Shown here: piece by piece, positions 47,698 to 59,638 of the stretch
How positions within the stretch are numbered: the stretch's first letter is position 1
Layout: every line of letters starts with the position of its first letter
NCBI RefSeq assembly: GCF_964355755.1
Contig: NC_092673.1
Span: 35,227,648-35,287,647, forward strand
DNA length: 60,000 nucleotides
Source: Antedon mediterranea
Lineage: Eukaryota; Echinodermata; Crinoidea; Comatulida; Antedonidae
Direction: 5' to 3'
The notes under the pieces: generated by a model
Databases searched by the model: none
The model's input: only the letters and a program-made list of their open reading frames with translations
What the model was told of the DNA's origin: nothing
Program-made: the position numbers and the translations under genes

Positions 47698-48159
47698 CTG
47701 ATGATAAAAATAAAATACACACAAACGTCATAAAATAACACTTTTCCAAAAAAACAGATATTTCTTTCTCAAAAATAATTAGGAACTAATGCCAATTTTT
47801 CAGAGTGTGTACATTTTAAGTTAAATTACTACTGTGTATCTGTTCATTTCTGCCAGACAAATAATTTATTTGTTTTTTATTTGTTGCTCATTCATCAAAT
47901 ACAATAATACAAATACATATATGCAAATGACAGGATGAGAGCATGAGGATAACCCTATAAGCTGTAGAGCTTGTGTCCACAGGGATCCCTATATACACAC
48001 AACATTATCATGCTTGCTATAGTGACAATGAGAAAACACAATTTAATTGATTTACAATTGTGAAGAAAGAAACAAATAATATTGACGGATATGTATCAGA
48101 AACAAATTATAGAGCTCTGTGAAACTGAATTATACTACAGCAGAACACATCTTTTGAGA

Positions 48160-48215
48160 CGCACCTATTTTAGGGGTCATCTCTATTTAGGGGACACCCA
48201 TATTAAAGGGAGATT
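48160..48215 (+). repeat. Dispersed 'tttaggggacacc' repeat
   Basis: gcacctattttaggggtcat then ctctatttaggggacaccca and ttaaagggagattttt. Related pieces: 32105-32225, 47284, 48727-48790, 51715-51735, 57000-57055 and the 41-kb array. Confidence 0.6.
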
Positions 48216-48544
48216 TTTCTATGAATATGCGCATATGTTGAATATATTGAATGGAATAAGATACTGCTATGTGCATCAAGACATTGATTGTACATTATAA
48301 TATTATAAAAGGTTATAAATCCTTTGCTGATCCACACTAAATCTGTCTGTTAATGACGCTGTTAGACGTAGACAATTTGTGCTACTGATGATCCTAGTAG
48401 GCACGAATATAATGCTACTAACCTATAAGCAATTGTGTGTTGATGAGTTGTGTTTTCTTATTTGCTATTTGTTTAAGATGTAGTATTATTTATATAGATT
48501 GAAGCAAAAACAATATTAAAACCTGAGTTCAAACCTTGTCATTT

Positions 48545-48620
48545 TATGCATAATAATAATAATATCCTGGATTTATATAGCACCTAATATTGTGAAACAA
48601 AGCGCTGAACATTATTACCC
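48545..48620 (+). repeat. (aat)n-led dispersed repeat with 'ttatatagcacc ... aaagcgct'
   Basis: aataataataatatcctgga, tttatatagcacctaat, gtgaaacaaagcgctgaac. I recognise this wording (tttatatagcgcc ... caaagcgctt) as a very common interspersed sequence in aquatic animal genomes, but not its class. Confidence 0.5.
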
Positions 48621-48837
48621 GAGTCATTTTTTTTTTATCAAACACGTACGGAAACTTACTCCCATAATGCAGCTAGTAATCAGCATACTTTTATTTATCT
48701 ATAGAAATTATATGACTTAGAACTCCTAATAAGGGACACCTCTGGGACCCAACAAAGTATCAATTTGGGGTGTCACCTAACGAATAGTGTTAAAAGAGAT
48801 ATTGCCTCAAGTGTTCTTTTTACACAAAAGTGTCATC

Positions 48838-48920
48838 ATGATGAAAGTGTCATCATGATAAGGGTTTCATCATGATAAGGGTGTCATCATGATAAAGGTG
48901 TCATCATGATAAGGGTGTCC
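48838..48920. repeat. 18-bp tandem repeat, ~5 copies
   Basis: The unit is gtgtcatcatgataaggg with small changes. Confidence 0.9.
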
Positions 48921-49757
48921 TACTGTACAAGAAACCATGTAGCGTTTACATTTGTTGATTAACTTTACACTTCAATATTAAACAAAACATATAATTTTGA
49001 TAATAATTTATACTATTTTAATTATTATGTTTAAAAAATTCTTCTTTTGATGTCCACTCACTTAATTTTTATTTTACTAACTAATGTGGTTTTTAACTTC
49101 TATCTTCTAGTTTGTTCTATTGTTTTTCTTCAATTAACAGAAACATAATCAATTCTATAAAATGATGACAACTTTAATCCATGTTGTTCTAATAATAGCT
49201 AGATTTGAAAAAGCATTATCAGTTGACGTAAGCCATGTTTACGACGTGCAGGTGAATTATAACTCTTTACAGTCTGGGTGTATTGTTCCATAGAAGCTAA
49301 TGTCATATATTTCAAATGACATTTATTTACAATTGGATTTATCAAATTGCAGCGAGTAAACTTTCCTGAATCCAGATCGGAAAAGTGGCAACTATCCTTC
49401 ATAGTTTTCAAATGTATCCAGGCAGTTTCTAACTATACACACATTCCGATTAGCAGACATGTGGATTCATCCAAGTTTATTCCAATAAGAAAATTTTTTT
49501 TTTATTTCAGCATTTGCATAATCTAAATTTCTTTTAATATGGTAAATTATAGCAATGTCTGTGGTATGTCACTCTTAAAAAAAAAAAAATAGTGTACACT
49601 TAAAAGTAGCATTAAGCCAAATACAAACTTTATATTAATGGCTACCAGATTTCTTCTCTATGTAGATGGTTACTTAAACCAGTACCAGGTGTACCGCAAA
49701 CTTAACCTTAACCAATAAAAGAAAAGTAGTAAAAGTAAGAGAAAAACTAATCCATAC

Positions 49758-49900
49758 TCATAGTAGTCAATGGCGGTAAGAAGGCTCTGTTTAACGTCCC
49801 GCGGAAAGTCACCAGGATCTTGGTGTCCACTTCCATTTGCATGCTTCCCTTTGGCATGAAACACATTCCCTAGATTATATAAAGCTCGAGCCTCACCCAT
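49758..49900 (-). CDS. GPSM2: GPSM2-like exon 3: TPR3 with GHQDPGDFP insert
   Basis: Residues 124-171. The acceptor is TTTACAG at 49901-49907 and the donor TATGA|GTATGG. It reads MGEARALYNLGNVFHAKGK, then a loop with GHQDPGDFPRDVKQSLLTA and IDYYE. The long loop between helices (vertebrate LGN has GCPGPQDVGEFPEEVRDAL at this place) is a signature of LGN/AGS3 within TPR proteins. The exon ends in phase 2, so GA plus the first G of the next exon makes Glu171. Confidence 0.93.
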
Positions 49901-52439
49901 CTGTAAAGAAACAAATCATTAAATAAAATTAGAATAGTAGTTAGAAATAGAAAACATACATTGAAAAATACATGTGTAGATCTACTTATTTTCCTAACGC
50001 TGAAATTATGATGGTGGAACATGCTCCCATTGAAAGTGCAGGGTCAAAGTGGTCTGTACCATAATTGGATAGTTTCTTCCACATTCCATTTTTTTTGGAA
50101 GAGAAGGGCCATTGTCAGTTTATCCAGGTAAGCTAGACATGAAAGAGGCAACCTATACAGTATCTTTAAAATTAATAGTAAAAATAATAATCTTATGTAC
50201 ATCTGTCCTGTCTTTGTTATGTTTTATATTGTCATTGTCATGTTTTATATGTATATTAAGGGTAGCCATAAAAACTAGCTTTGCTCTTTTCTCTCCATTT
50301 TTGATTTATCTTTACCAATTATCTCATCAAATTCACATTGATTTACTCATCCTTTATAAATATAGTTTAGGGTTCGAGGTTATCTGTACCATACTAATTG
50401 CATCCTTAGGCAAGATGCTTTACTCTCATTGCCTCGTCTTTTGGATGGGATGTAAAGACGTTGGTCCCATGTACTTAACAGCGCACATTAAAGAACTTGG
50501 TACACTATTCGAAAAGAGTAGTGGATCGTCTCCTGGTGTGCTGATCTGGTAGGTGCTGCACTGCTGGCTGCTGTGGGTCCGTGGAGGGCCTAATCCGAAT
50601 TTCATCAATTTTCAGCTAAACTTGAGGACCAGAAATAATACATTTAACATTTAACATTTAGAGGAGATGAATTCCATTGTATTGTATGACTGTGTCATCC
50701 ACATGTGTAGTGCAATTCAGCCTGGCAGGGTTATTTTCCTAACATTTTTAATTTTGATGATTTAATTGTGACAAGGGACCTTTGAATTGAATATTATTAA
50801 TTGCATAATGTACATAGATATTCCTACCACCATCAAAAGTCCAAATTCACTTGCAGAGCGCCCTCAGACAGATGCAACACATTCAATCAAACGGTACTTT
50901 TTGTTAATTCCTTACTGAACTCTTACAACGTAACACAAGACAGTATGTTACTCAACCGAGACGAAATTGCTTTTCGTGGACATACTACACACTGTTCAAG
51001 TACTCCATGCGATATATCACCTTTCGTATTAATATCAACATGACAATCAAGATGGTAAATGATAATCGCTCAACTGGAAAATTATTTCAACATGGCTAAA
51101 TAGCACAATGAGAATATACTAGTAATCATAATGATGCGAATTGTAGACAAGTAGAAGTACTGTAATACTTGCCAAAAAAAACAAAAATAAATAAAACAGT
51201 ACTTAGTTCTACTAACAGTACTTAGTTCTACTCTCAATTAGTGATGAATTCATAGAAGTACTAATACTACTAATGGTAACTACAGAATGGCCTCAAGGTA
51301 TTAACTTGTTGTTTGAATAGTTATACAATTAGTATTACTATAAAATTATACTGATGTATTTTAATATGGATAGTAGTTTTTGATAAATGAATATTTGTAT
51401 TTATAATATAATTCAAGTTCAAGTTCAAAAAACATTTATTTGTTTAACAGATATACTGTAGGTGTGTACATTATTTAAATGAAAACATGGTAATATAGTA
51501 CCTACAATAAACACATGAAGAGTCATGGTACAGTACGTATTTGATAAATGAATAATTTTATTTATAATATAATACACATGAATTAATACAGATTAAAAGT
51601 CAGTATACATAGAGTACTAAGTCTGCAGTACCTTCAATATTAAGTTGATTGCTTTCATACTGTAGGTTCCAGAAAGCTGTTTTTGCAGTGGTTGAACCAA
51701 TGAACTATGGATATATAGGGGACACCAAAGATAATAAGCAAAGCCCTTGGGATTGTCGCTGCACTTGAAGTAACAACAGAGTGCATTCAATGAAGGTCAT
51801 ACTGAACCACATACACCTAATGCTATACACTGTACACACCATGGCTCATAATAGAAATAGATCGATCCTGCTTCAAAAATATTGTTTTTGTAAGCAGAAA
51901 TAGCATAAGCTAAAATTTAAAATATAAAACTGAACGGAAGATTCAGAGCTACAGAGGATAGCTTTTGAGAAGTCAGCAATATTAAATTTCCTGAAAATCA
52001 AAGTACTGTACCTATTAATGCTCAAAGAAAGTATGCATTGCAAACCTGACTTTACTAGTGCTTATTCAGTTCATACTATAGTAATGCACTTTGATGAGTT
52101 TATTTGGAGTATTTTGATTCTCAACAAACTGCACTATAGATGTACAAATCATCATAGTAATAATTAAACCCTTTATCGATTCAGATAAAGTTAAAATTAA
52201 AGTATGTGGGTGTTCAACGTGGGCATGTAGTGAACACGCAATTAACTAGCGTTTATAGTATAGTTGAAATAATAAATATTTGATTAATTAAAATATTCTC
52301 ATTCTACTAAATCATTAAGCACAATTCTCAAAAATATGTACGATACTAACGGCTTTGAAATTGTGATGTAGTCCAAGTTTTGTTGGTGAAATACAAATGA
52401 TAAAATAATTTAAAAATACTGCGACACTTTATTTGTTAC
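49901..52439 (-). other. Intron between exons 2 and 3
   Basis: 2.5 kb with a core-SINE (50345-50640) and otherwise AT-rich DNA. A 17-bp duplication (cagtacttagttctact) lies at 51197-51232. Short frames here lack splice or family support. Confidence 0.8.
50345..50640 (+). repeat. Core-SINE-like element, best copy in window
   Basis: It begins with a B-box-like gggttcgaggttatc, then ccttaggcaagatgctttac, tctcattgcctcgtcttttg, gatgggatgtaaagacgttg, gtcccatgtac, aaagaacttggtac, cgaaaagagtagtgg and ggtgctgcactgctggctgc. Wording such as ggcaagatgcttta and gatgggatgtaaa is typical of V-SINE/core-SINE middles in aquatic animals. Fragments occur at 9430 and 44970. Confidence 0.65.
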
Positions 52440-52575
52440 CTTATCATTTAATTCTCTCGATATGTCCATGTGTCTCTGACAACAAATGACTGCTTCGTCA
52501 AACTTGCCAAGAACCTTTAATGTGTTGCCAAGGTTACCGCTAGCTTTGGCCTCTCCAAGTCGATCTGAAATTGTA
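52440..52575 (-). CDS. GPSM2: GPSM2-like exon 2: TPR2-3
   Basis: Residues 78-123, reading STISDRLGEAKASGNLG and then NTLKVLGKFDEAVICCQ, RHMDISRELNDK. Two AG acceptors are possible. The nearer, TTTCAG at 52565-52570, would break the frame with exon 1. The farther, TTCATAG ending at 52576, restores it and gives TSTISDRLGEA, aligned with vertebrate ARTIGDQLGEA, so I chose 52575. The donor is AAG|GTAACA (phase 0). GNLGNTLKVLG is a canonical TPR helix A. Confidence 0.93.
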
Positions 52576-52694
52576 CTATGAAGACAGAAAATGAAGAAGT
52601 TAGAAATGTTGTCCAAGCGAGTGGCCCTATATTCATAGTTCACCACTGTGTGAAGAATCTATAGTTTAGCTAAAAGCCACAACAGTAGAATAGG

Positions 52695-52790
52695 GTACTG
52701 AAGCAGCGGAATGATGTAGCAACGTAATGATATAGCAACGGAATGATATAGCAGCGGAATGATGTAGCAACGTAATAGTGTAGCAGTGAC
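52695..52790. repeat. ~18-bp tandem repeat, 5 copies
   Basis: gcggaatgatgtagcaac, gtaatgatatagcaac and ggaatgatatagcagc alternate; moderately diverged. Confidence 0.88.
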
Positions 52791-53104
52791 ATATATTTTC
52801 TTTCCTACTGGTCCTGAAATATTTTATTTTCTGCTGTACTTTTCAAAGTCATTTACTTGGTCTATTATCATGTAGAAGCAACAAGGGTTTTAATGGAAAG
52901 CTTCATATTTAAAAAAATTACAAATAGGCCAAAAAAAGTAGTATTAAATGAGTACAGTATTTATAAATGATTATTAACAATAATACTGTATAATAAGTAT
53001 AGTACTGTATAATATATAGTTCAAGTTCAATCATAAATTTAAAATGTTCATTTTTAAATTTTTTATTTTATTCAATAGAAACCAACAGCGATAATTACCG
53101 CCAC

Positions 53105-53335
53105 TAACAGGTTTGATAAAAACAAAGCCAGGACTGTCTAAAGCACCTTGGTCCTGACATTGATCAAGGGCTTCTCTCGTCCAGTGCCCACCTTGACCAG
53201 AGGTCTGAGGCAGATACTAGATGCAGGGGCAGCCATAAGAGTCAGCAGTGCTGATTTCAAATGCCTAACGGGACCCCAGCCGTATACAGCACCCGCTATT
53301 CCCAGATAGTCTCCCATCCATTTACAATTCATGTT
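53105..53335 (-). repeat. 5S-rRNA-like SINE (SINE3 type)
   Basis: On the minus strand, aaatggatgggagactatct then gggaatagcgggtgctgta matches the 3' part of 5S rRNA (ttggatgggagaccgcct, gggaataccgggtgctgta), covering the C-box of the internal promoter. The 5' half of 5S is missing. It continues with a body of its own (ggctggggtcccgttaggc, ctgcccctgcatctagtatc, gagaagcccttgatcaatg). It is visibly GC-richer than its surroundings. The 64-codon frame in it is not a gene. The body recurs at 9666-9855. Confidence 0.85.
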
Positions 53336-54027
53336 TTAGACAGATAAGAAATACAGACAAAGACAAAACATTACGGATACATTTTTTGGAGCCATGGAAG
53401 AATATTAATCTCGATGGCCGGAAATAAGCTTTGTGATTAGGCTAAGTCATACAGTTTTTTTCTAAAGCATTTAATTAATAAACACAATTTTAAATTGGCT
53501 ACAGTAGCTGTAGTGATAATAATGTCTCAGTTGTTCTCTGTTTTTCATCTGATCTCATAAACCTCTACTGGATTGTTGGTATTGTTCTTGATTTATAATC
53601 AGACTTCTTTAATAATTGTACTACGATAATGAACACAATCTAATTAGAGATACAATTGAATTTCAGAAACTCTAATTAATAAGTTTACATTCCTAGCCAA
53701 GACTGATCTTTCCTTCCGGTCATGCAGTATGTAAAAAAATATGATGAGAGCACCGATTATTACCATAGAGAATACACGAACATAGAATTAAATCACGGTG
53801 TTTAATGATTTTACAGTAGTCGATTCACTCATGAGGTAACTACCAATAAGCTATTTAAAGAGAATGTACAGTCAGCTGGATTTGTATGGTAAGCAGGCAT
53901 ACTGAAAGGTTAAATTAATATCCATGGTAAAGAGTCAAATTGATCTGCATGATGGAAATCCCAATCACATATAATATAATGTACTCCAAATGTACTTTCA
54001 AAGGCTGCTGTCACAAGTTGCACCACT

Positions 54028-54106
54028 GACACAAGATCAAGAATGAACCCTGGACCTTGTGATTGGAAGACAAGCTTGTTAACCACCAAGCTACCTGTAC
54101 CATTTG
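54028..54106 (-). repeat. tRNA-like SINE head, second copy
   Basis: On the minus strand: ggtacaggtagcttggtggt (A-box like) and aaggtccagggttcattctt (B-box like). Matches 27850-27905 with about 75-80% identity by eye. Confidence 0.7.
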
Positions 54107-54389
54107 ACCAAAGACACCCACCTTTCAAGTCTTTCACCCAGCCTAAAGTTTATTTTAAAACGAATTCCAACACAACACACACCACAAGAAACATTTGGGT
54201 ACCTGTTTTAATAATTTTTTTAATCAACTATTTAAAAACAACCCTACATCTCTAAGTAAACATCTCTAACTGAACACCTCTAACTGAACAGAAAGATTAT
54301 GTGTTTGATTGCTTATTATTAAAGAATATAAATTACCGTAGTAAATGCACAAACAATAAGATTTAAAACAGATTACTACTTTACTGTAC

Positions 54390-54622
54390 CTTGTTAATGT
54401 GAGATCGTGACGGTGGTAATCTAGCGCTTTCCCGTATTGTTGTAGATAAAAGTATGCATTCCCTAGTTGGCTGTATATCGCGCTCAGCGTCTTCATATCA
54501 TCTGTACCAACTCTGACGGCTGCCTCGAAGTATTCAACACCCTCTTGACACCTTCCAACCTTGCAAAGCCTTTCTCCCTCCAGGGCTAGTTCCATACAAG
54601 GCATATCCATATTGGCTTTCAT
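54390..54622 (-). CDS. GPSM2: GPSM2-like exon 1: N-terminus and TPR1-2 start
   Basis: Residues 1-77 plus two bases. The acceptor is TTTAACAG at 54630-54637 and the donor is AAG|GTACAG at 54390/54389. The frame reads MDMPCMELALEGERLC and then ...SAIYSQLGNAYFYLQQYGK and DYHRHDLTLT, which matches vertebrate LGN nearly word for word (LELALEGERLC, AIYSQLGNAYFYL). I place the start at the ATG of MKANMDM (54622). The frame is open upstream to the acceptor, so translation could begin in an earlier exon, and two further in-frame ATGs follow within seven codons. It encodes the first TPR helical hairpin and the start of the second. Confidence 0.92.
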
Positions 54623-55997
54623 TATTGATCTGTTAAAGGAAATTAGTGCCAACAATTAGTTTTCTTTGGTGGTAAACAGTACAGTGTGATAACTGTGCAA
54701 GGAATGCTCCATGCATTTAATAATGTCCAATCAATGCTTAAACTGAACGTAGTTGACTTTAAGCTGAAATACAATATGGTGCTGTACGTGCCTGCTAACT
54801 TTAGATTAATTTATAACTGCTGTTTACGTCTTTTACGCGATCATGTTAATTAAATTTAGGATTAACAATTAATAATCCAGAGACAATGTTTAACAACACA
54901 TTGTAAGGATTAAATATACTGTATGTGAATAATGAAATTTGAAAAGATTTTTTTTACAAAACACAACACATTGACAGTTGTTTTGAATAGTGACTTTCAT
55001 ACACTTTTAAAAGTAAGGGCTTGGTTCAATTTCAACGATTGCAGATTTCAACAAATTTTAACATTGTTGATTTTCACCCCACTTTTCCAGTAACATCTTG
55101 CATACAGTAAATTGTTGCAACTCAACGTTGACTGGAAAACCGGCTAAAAATGTACATACACAAAAGCACACAAAAAAATCAATACATGATAAAGGCAATT
55201 AAAGCCACTGTATGAAAAAAAAAATATTTTTTAAGAAGTGATGAAAAGTTAAAACATTAAAGAATTACGGGAAATTGGCCAATGTTGGTTAGCTAAGCAC
55301 ACAATTGATGTGAAAATTCAAGTTTGCAAATAATGCACAATTAAAAGCAGGATCCATCTTAATTAATGAAAATCACATAAATTTAAAAGGGCGATTTATC
55401 TTAATTACTGAGTCGCCATACAAGAAACAGGATATTATACAAACATATTAATGAAGAATTGTTACAATTTACGATTAATAAGTAACCCAAGTTTAAATTA
55501 ACATACCTAGTTTAACACAATAACTAATATATTCAGTGGGTGGCTATTTAAACGATCTTGAATAACAAACATTATCAACTAGACTCTTCAATTCATATGA
55601 GCAACAATGTATTTTACAGTAGTATCAGTATCAAAATATAATGTAAAATATACAGAGATGAATTGGTCAGGGACTGCTAAAGTAAACAAGATTATGATTA
55701 GATAATATTAATGAAAAAGACTTATTACAGATTTAGAAGCAGTGATAGCAGTACTGTACTATAAAATCTATTCATGCCATTATCTCATTCTTGTGTATCA
55801 AGTTACAGTAATATTATTATCATGACAAGAAGTAAGAACAAGGGTGCTAATTTAGTAATATTATTTTCAGTACATATTAGGGCACAAGCACTGATGTGAC
55901 TCATAAAAACCCAAGCATTGGGGTGATGTTGGGTGGATACAGTGCATTTAATAATTAAAACCACAATTGCACTGGACTTGGCCTCAGCAAGAGAAAC

Positions 55998-56060
55998 CTG
56001 TCGCATTTGGACTTTCTTGGCTTGGTGAGTTTTACTAAGCTCATGGTAAGAATTCTGAGG
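55998..56060 (-). CDS. Candidate upstream (5') coding exon of the GPSM2-like gene
   Basis: A strong pyrimidine-rich acceptor ending in CACAG at 56061-56063 precedes a 63-bp segment ending before a weak GT donor (GTTTCT, 55997-55992). An ATG at 56044-56042 in an acceptable context (TTACCATGA) opens a frame of 15 codons plus two bases. The two bases join the first base of the next exon (54629) in the correct phase, adding about 18 residues including KLTKPRKSKCDRS before the MKANMDM start. Vertebrate LGN also has an N-terminal extension before the TPRs. The phase match could be chance (about 1 in 3), the donor is poor, and no conserved residues back it. Alternatively translation starts at 54622 and this is UTR or nothing. 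Confidence 0.25.
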
Positions 56061-56999
56061 CTGTGAAAAGCAAAAAAATAAATGGCACAAAAGATTCTAC
56101 CCAAATCATAATCATATTTTTTTAAACATAATCCAGGTTAGAAATGTTTAATTTCATTCAGTTTTCCATCAAAACTAAACTTCTGTGTGCAGTCACCCAA
56201 CTGAAAACTACTGTACATAATTTGTATACATAATATATTATACAACATACAACTCCTGTTTGGCCTACAATTTGGTTCAACATAGAAATTTGAAACAGGC
56301 ATTACTGTAATTATTTCTAATCTTGGTGGTCAGCCCTTGGCGAAGGTATGTAATCTCTGATTGTCCTTAAAATATAATATTTCAATACAAATATTACATG
56401 ACAAAAATGAAGTTTGTCTTAAGGGTGAATCGGTTATACTGTACAGTAGTGTGATGAAGAATATCAACTAATTTTCGTCGCTTGAAAACTGCTAATCAGA
56501 CTTTTCCCTCTGGGAAACTTTAATTCAGTATCCTTAGACCTTTATTCTCTCGTATAATTAACACAAACCACTAGGGGTCATTTCTGATCTTGTATAGACT
56601 TTGAGCATCTTTAGACAACCATTTAATATTTGGTTCTTAAACTTAACATACATTTTAAAATGCTCATACTGTTTGCAAGTTACACAGTACATCCAAACAT
56701 TAATGTATTGTTCTCCCAAAAACATTAAAAATAAGACTTTGAATGAATAGACCATTTCCAGTTAATCACCTCCATAGGAAAAAACTTTAAAATAATGTTA
56801 AGACAAAATTAACAGTTAAATTCAATCAAAAACCCATTAACTTCCAGTCAATTTGCCCTTTTTTTTGCTTTAAATTAGTTTTTTAGGTAAATAATCCAAT
56901 TTTTGGGTCAACTACTGTATACAATACAAATAAAATGGCAAATTCAACAACAAAAATTGTAAAAGAAATATTTTGTCAGGAAGACTATATATCTTTAAG

Positions 57000-57055
57000 G
57001 GGACACCTTAGGGACCCAAAAGGGGACACCTTAGGGACCCAAAAGTGGTGTTCTA
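57000..57055. repeat. Two-copy 'aaggggacaccttagggaccc' repeat
   Basis: AAGGGGACACCTTAGGGACC occurs twice 22 bases apart, followed by agtggtgttctactgta; a member of the dispersed 'ggggacac' family. Confidence 0.8.
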
Positions 57056-57179
57056 CTGTATAAATAATAAAAATTAAGCAACAATAGTATTAATGTCATG
57101 TCTAGACTATTTTGAGCAAAGAAAGTTGTGAAATGTGTCTCTTTGTTCATTCATTTTTAATTATTTTTAAACAACCAAT

Positions 57180-57353
57180 CATCAAAAAATTGTTCTTGTT
57201 TCTGTATATTATAATGTACTACACAGACCAAGTCACAAGTAAATTGTTCTTGTTTCTGTATATTATAATGTACTACACAGACAAAGTAACAAGTAAATTG
57301 TTCTTGTTTCTGTATTATAATGTACTACACAGACCAAGTCACAAGTAAATTTA
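57180..57353. repeat. ~54-bp tandem repeat, 3 copies
   Basis: The unit is aaattgttcttgtttctgta followed by tattataatgtactacacag and accaagtcacaagt; the third copy lacks tata. Confidence 0.95.
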
Positions 57354-58594
57354 TTTGATAAAACTTATTTGACAAAAGTCGTGAAATACATCGGTTTGTT
57401 TGCTTTATTTAAGTATGTTAAGATAAAACTTCATCATTCACACCTGAGCAACAGTGTAATAAATACACTTATCAGTTCAAATGTTTTTAGCTCAACAATA
57501 ATTTGTTTTTTATCCCCTATATTTTATGGTATACCATAACATAATACATCCTCCAATCAAATTTGATGCTCATAAAATGGATTTCCTCACATTGAATAAA
57601 AAAATTATAATTCCAGACAGACACTACTTTAAGCTGTAATTTCCAAACAAATTTATACTTTATTTTATTGATCCACTATGCTGTACTATACACTATGTAC
57701 AGTAGGTACTTCAGTATATAATGAAAATTGGTCAAATATTAAATGAAAATTAGTCTGGACAGGCCATATCATAACTGTAAGCCCATAATTAAAAGGATAA
57801 ATGTGAACATCAGTATTAAAATATACATCACAGGTAACAGATACTGTACATGTTCATTCTTTAAAGTCATGTTGTTAGTATAAAAATTAATAAACTGTCG
57901 CTCATGGACTATTATGTTTGTATAGATTCTTACAGTTAGGTTTTTTATGTAAATTGACTGCTTGAAATATTGAAACATGCTGTATGATTTTCATCAATTC
58001 AACTTTATCCACATGTCATCTGTGTCATGTTGTCAAAGCTCTTCCATTCACTGTTGCAGCAGTATAAGTATAATTTACAAGACACTTTAAAATGTTCTGT
58101 CCCATAACAAAAAGACGATGAAGATGACAAATGATTTATTAGATAACAACGAAATATCATTAGATTATACAAACAGAATGTTTGACAAGTATCAGTAAAG
58201 CTTTTCATATTAAAAATCTATTCATCTATTAAAAATTACAGAAAAATAACAAAAAGTAGTAATTAAAAATTTAAATTAAGTTTTATAATTCACAATTTAT
58301 ATTTAAGAAAATTTAAAAAAAACAGTATCAAGGATTTTCAAGTAGAGAGAGGAGGTGGGTGGGGGAGATTTTAGAATGAAGTGTTGAAACTAATTTCCTA
58401 TCTTTTGCATTGCAATTTTCGAAATTAAATTCGGCTAGGCCACGACTTATTGCAAAAGTTATGAAAAGAGCAATGATAAGGATAACTACAGACATGGAAA
58501 AAGTACTATGTAACCAACCTTGACCTACAGAAAAGAACAACATCAAAGAAATAAAAAAGAAAAAGTGGACTTGTGCAGGTGGACTACGTAGACG

Positions 58595-59038
58595 AGAGGT
58601 GGTGAGATAACATCAGGGAGTTTAGCAAGGAATAGACTGGATCAGAGGTGGTGAGATAACATCAGGGAGTTTAGCAAGGAATAGACTGGATCAGAGGTGG
58701 TGAGATAACATCAGGGAGTTTAGCAAGGAATAGACTGGATCAGAGGTGGTGAGATAACATCAGGGAGTTTAGCAAGGAATAGACTGGATCAGAGGTGGTG
58801 AGATAACATCAGGGAGTTTAGCAAGGAATAGACTGGATCAGAGGTGGTGAGATAACATCAGGGAGTTTAGCAAGGAATAGACTGGATCAGAGGTGGTGAG
58901 ATAACATCAGGGAGTTTAGCAAGGAATAGACTGGATCAGAGGTGGTGAGATAACATCAGGGAGTTTAGCAAGGAATAGACTGGATCAGAGGTGGTGAGAT
59001 AACATCAGGGAGTTTAGCAAGGAATAGACTGGATCAGA
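58595..59038. repeat. 49-bp tandem repeat, 9 copies
   Basis: The unit is agaggtggtgagataacatc followed by agggagtttagcaaggaata, gactggatc. I see no differences between inner copies. Confidence 0.98.
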
Positions 59039-59638
59039 AGACACTTCAATGGACTGAAACAAGCTAACAATAGGATACGTCGCAAGATCACTATGTCTAG
59101 CTAATATACAGTACATTCAAGCATCTTGAGACTACAGACAGGAAAAGTATATACTGGCCATCAGCAATACGGCAATAAAAATTGGGTGCAGAACTCTTCT
59201 TTGAACATTATAAAATCTATAAATTTCTACACACTGCAGTGGATGAAACAAATGCCGACATAATATTTAGCCAGCTGCACGCATTAACACCACATTTCAA
59301 TGACTTGTTTAAAAGCTTTTTCTCATTGAGACTAGCTAAAAAAATCATTATGGAATTTTAATCTATGATAATATCATAGTTACAACATCCACAGTAAAAA
59401 AAATAGAGGAATTGGACTTTGCATTGGAAAAAGAATATTGATGTCAATACAGTATGTAATTGGTAAGGGCAAAAAATGAGCATATTTTGTTTACTTTATT
59501 TTAGGGTAACTTTTTAACACTAACTTTTTTTCCATTTTGGTTAAAAGGCATAAAATAACAATTATCGCATTTGCTTTTCAATTGTGTAAAAAAGCATTCC
59601 GCAATTTTTTTTATTTTGTGGCCTAAGATACAGTTCCC

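Larger units (their letters stand above)
47698..49757 (-). other. Intron between exons 3 and 4
   Basis: 2.06 kb with dispersed 'ggggacac' pieces (48170-48215, 48727-48790), a microsatellite-led repeat (48545-48620) and an 18-bp array (48838). Plain AT-rich DNA from 48.95 to 49.75 kb. Confidence 0.8.
52576..54389 (-). other. Intron between exons 1 and 2
   Basis: 1.8 kb with an 18-bp array (52695), the 5S-like SINE (53105-53335) and a tRNA-like SINE head (54028). Confidence 0.85.
3232..54622 (-). other. GPSM2: GPSM2/LGN/Pins-like gene locus (12 coding exons, 3' end outside window)
   Basis: Joining 12 minus-strand exons (54622-54390, 52575-52440, 49900-49758, 47697-47574, 46484-46369, 43821-43666, 43181-43073, 42182-42112, 35772-35741, 25314-25247, 8690-8520, 3358-3232) gives 1486 nt, 495 codons plus one base, with every phase matching. 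Order: TPR repeats (about residues 5-355), linker with RRRSMEN (S383), first GoLoco (about 461-480). This order and the wording of the repeats (such as GNLGNTLKVLG and RAYSNLGNA) are those of LGN/Pins/AGS3. Known role of the family: TPRs bind NuMA/Mud and Inscuteable, GoLoco motifs bind Galpha-i-GDP, orienting the spindle at the cortex. Three of the usual four GoLoco motifs and the stop must lie beyond base 1. Vertebrates have two paralogues, GPSM1 and GPSM2; an invertebrate gene is probably the single pre-duplication orthologue, so the symbol is the nearest label. Confidence 0.93.

Noticed and set aside
49199-49411. 70-codon minus frame with mixed composition
   Set aside because: Lies in the intron between TPR exons 3 and 4, with no splice sites fitting the phase and no LGN counterpart.
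52565-52570. Nearer acceptor TTTCAG for exon 2
   Set aside because: It breaks the frame with exon 1 and removes the conserved T-I-x-D residues; the acceptor ending at 52576 fits.
53138-53332. 64-codon minus-strand frame with less AT-rich composition
   Set aside because: It is the body of a 5S-like SINE; the same sequence is non-coding at 9.7 kb.
58328-58546. 72-codon minus frame with a hydrophobic segment (SVVILIIALFITFAIS)
   Set aside because: No family resemblance and no convincing donor; T-rich DNA often gives hydrophobic frames.
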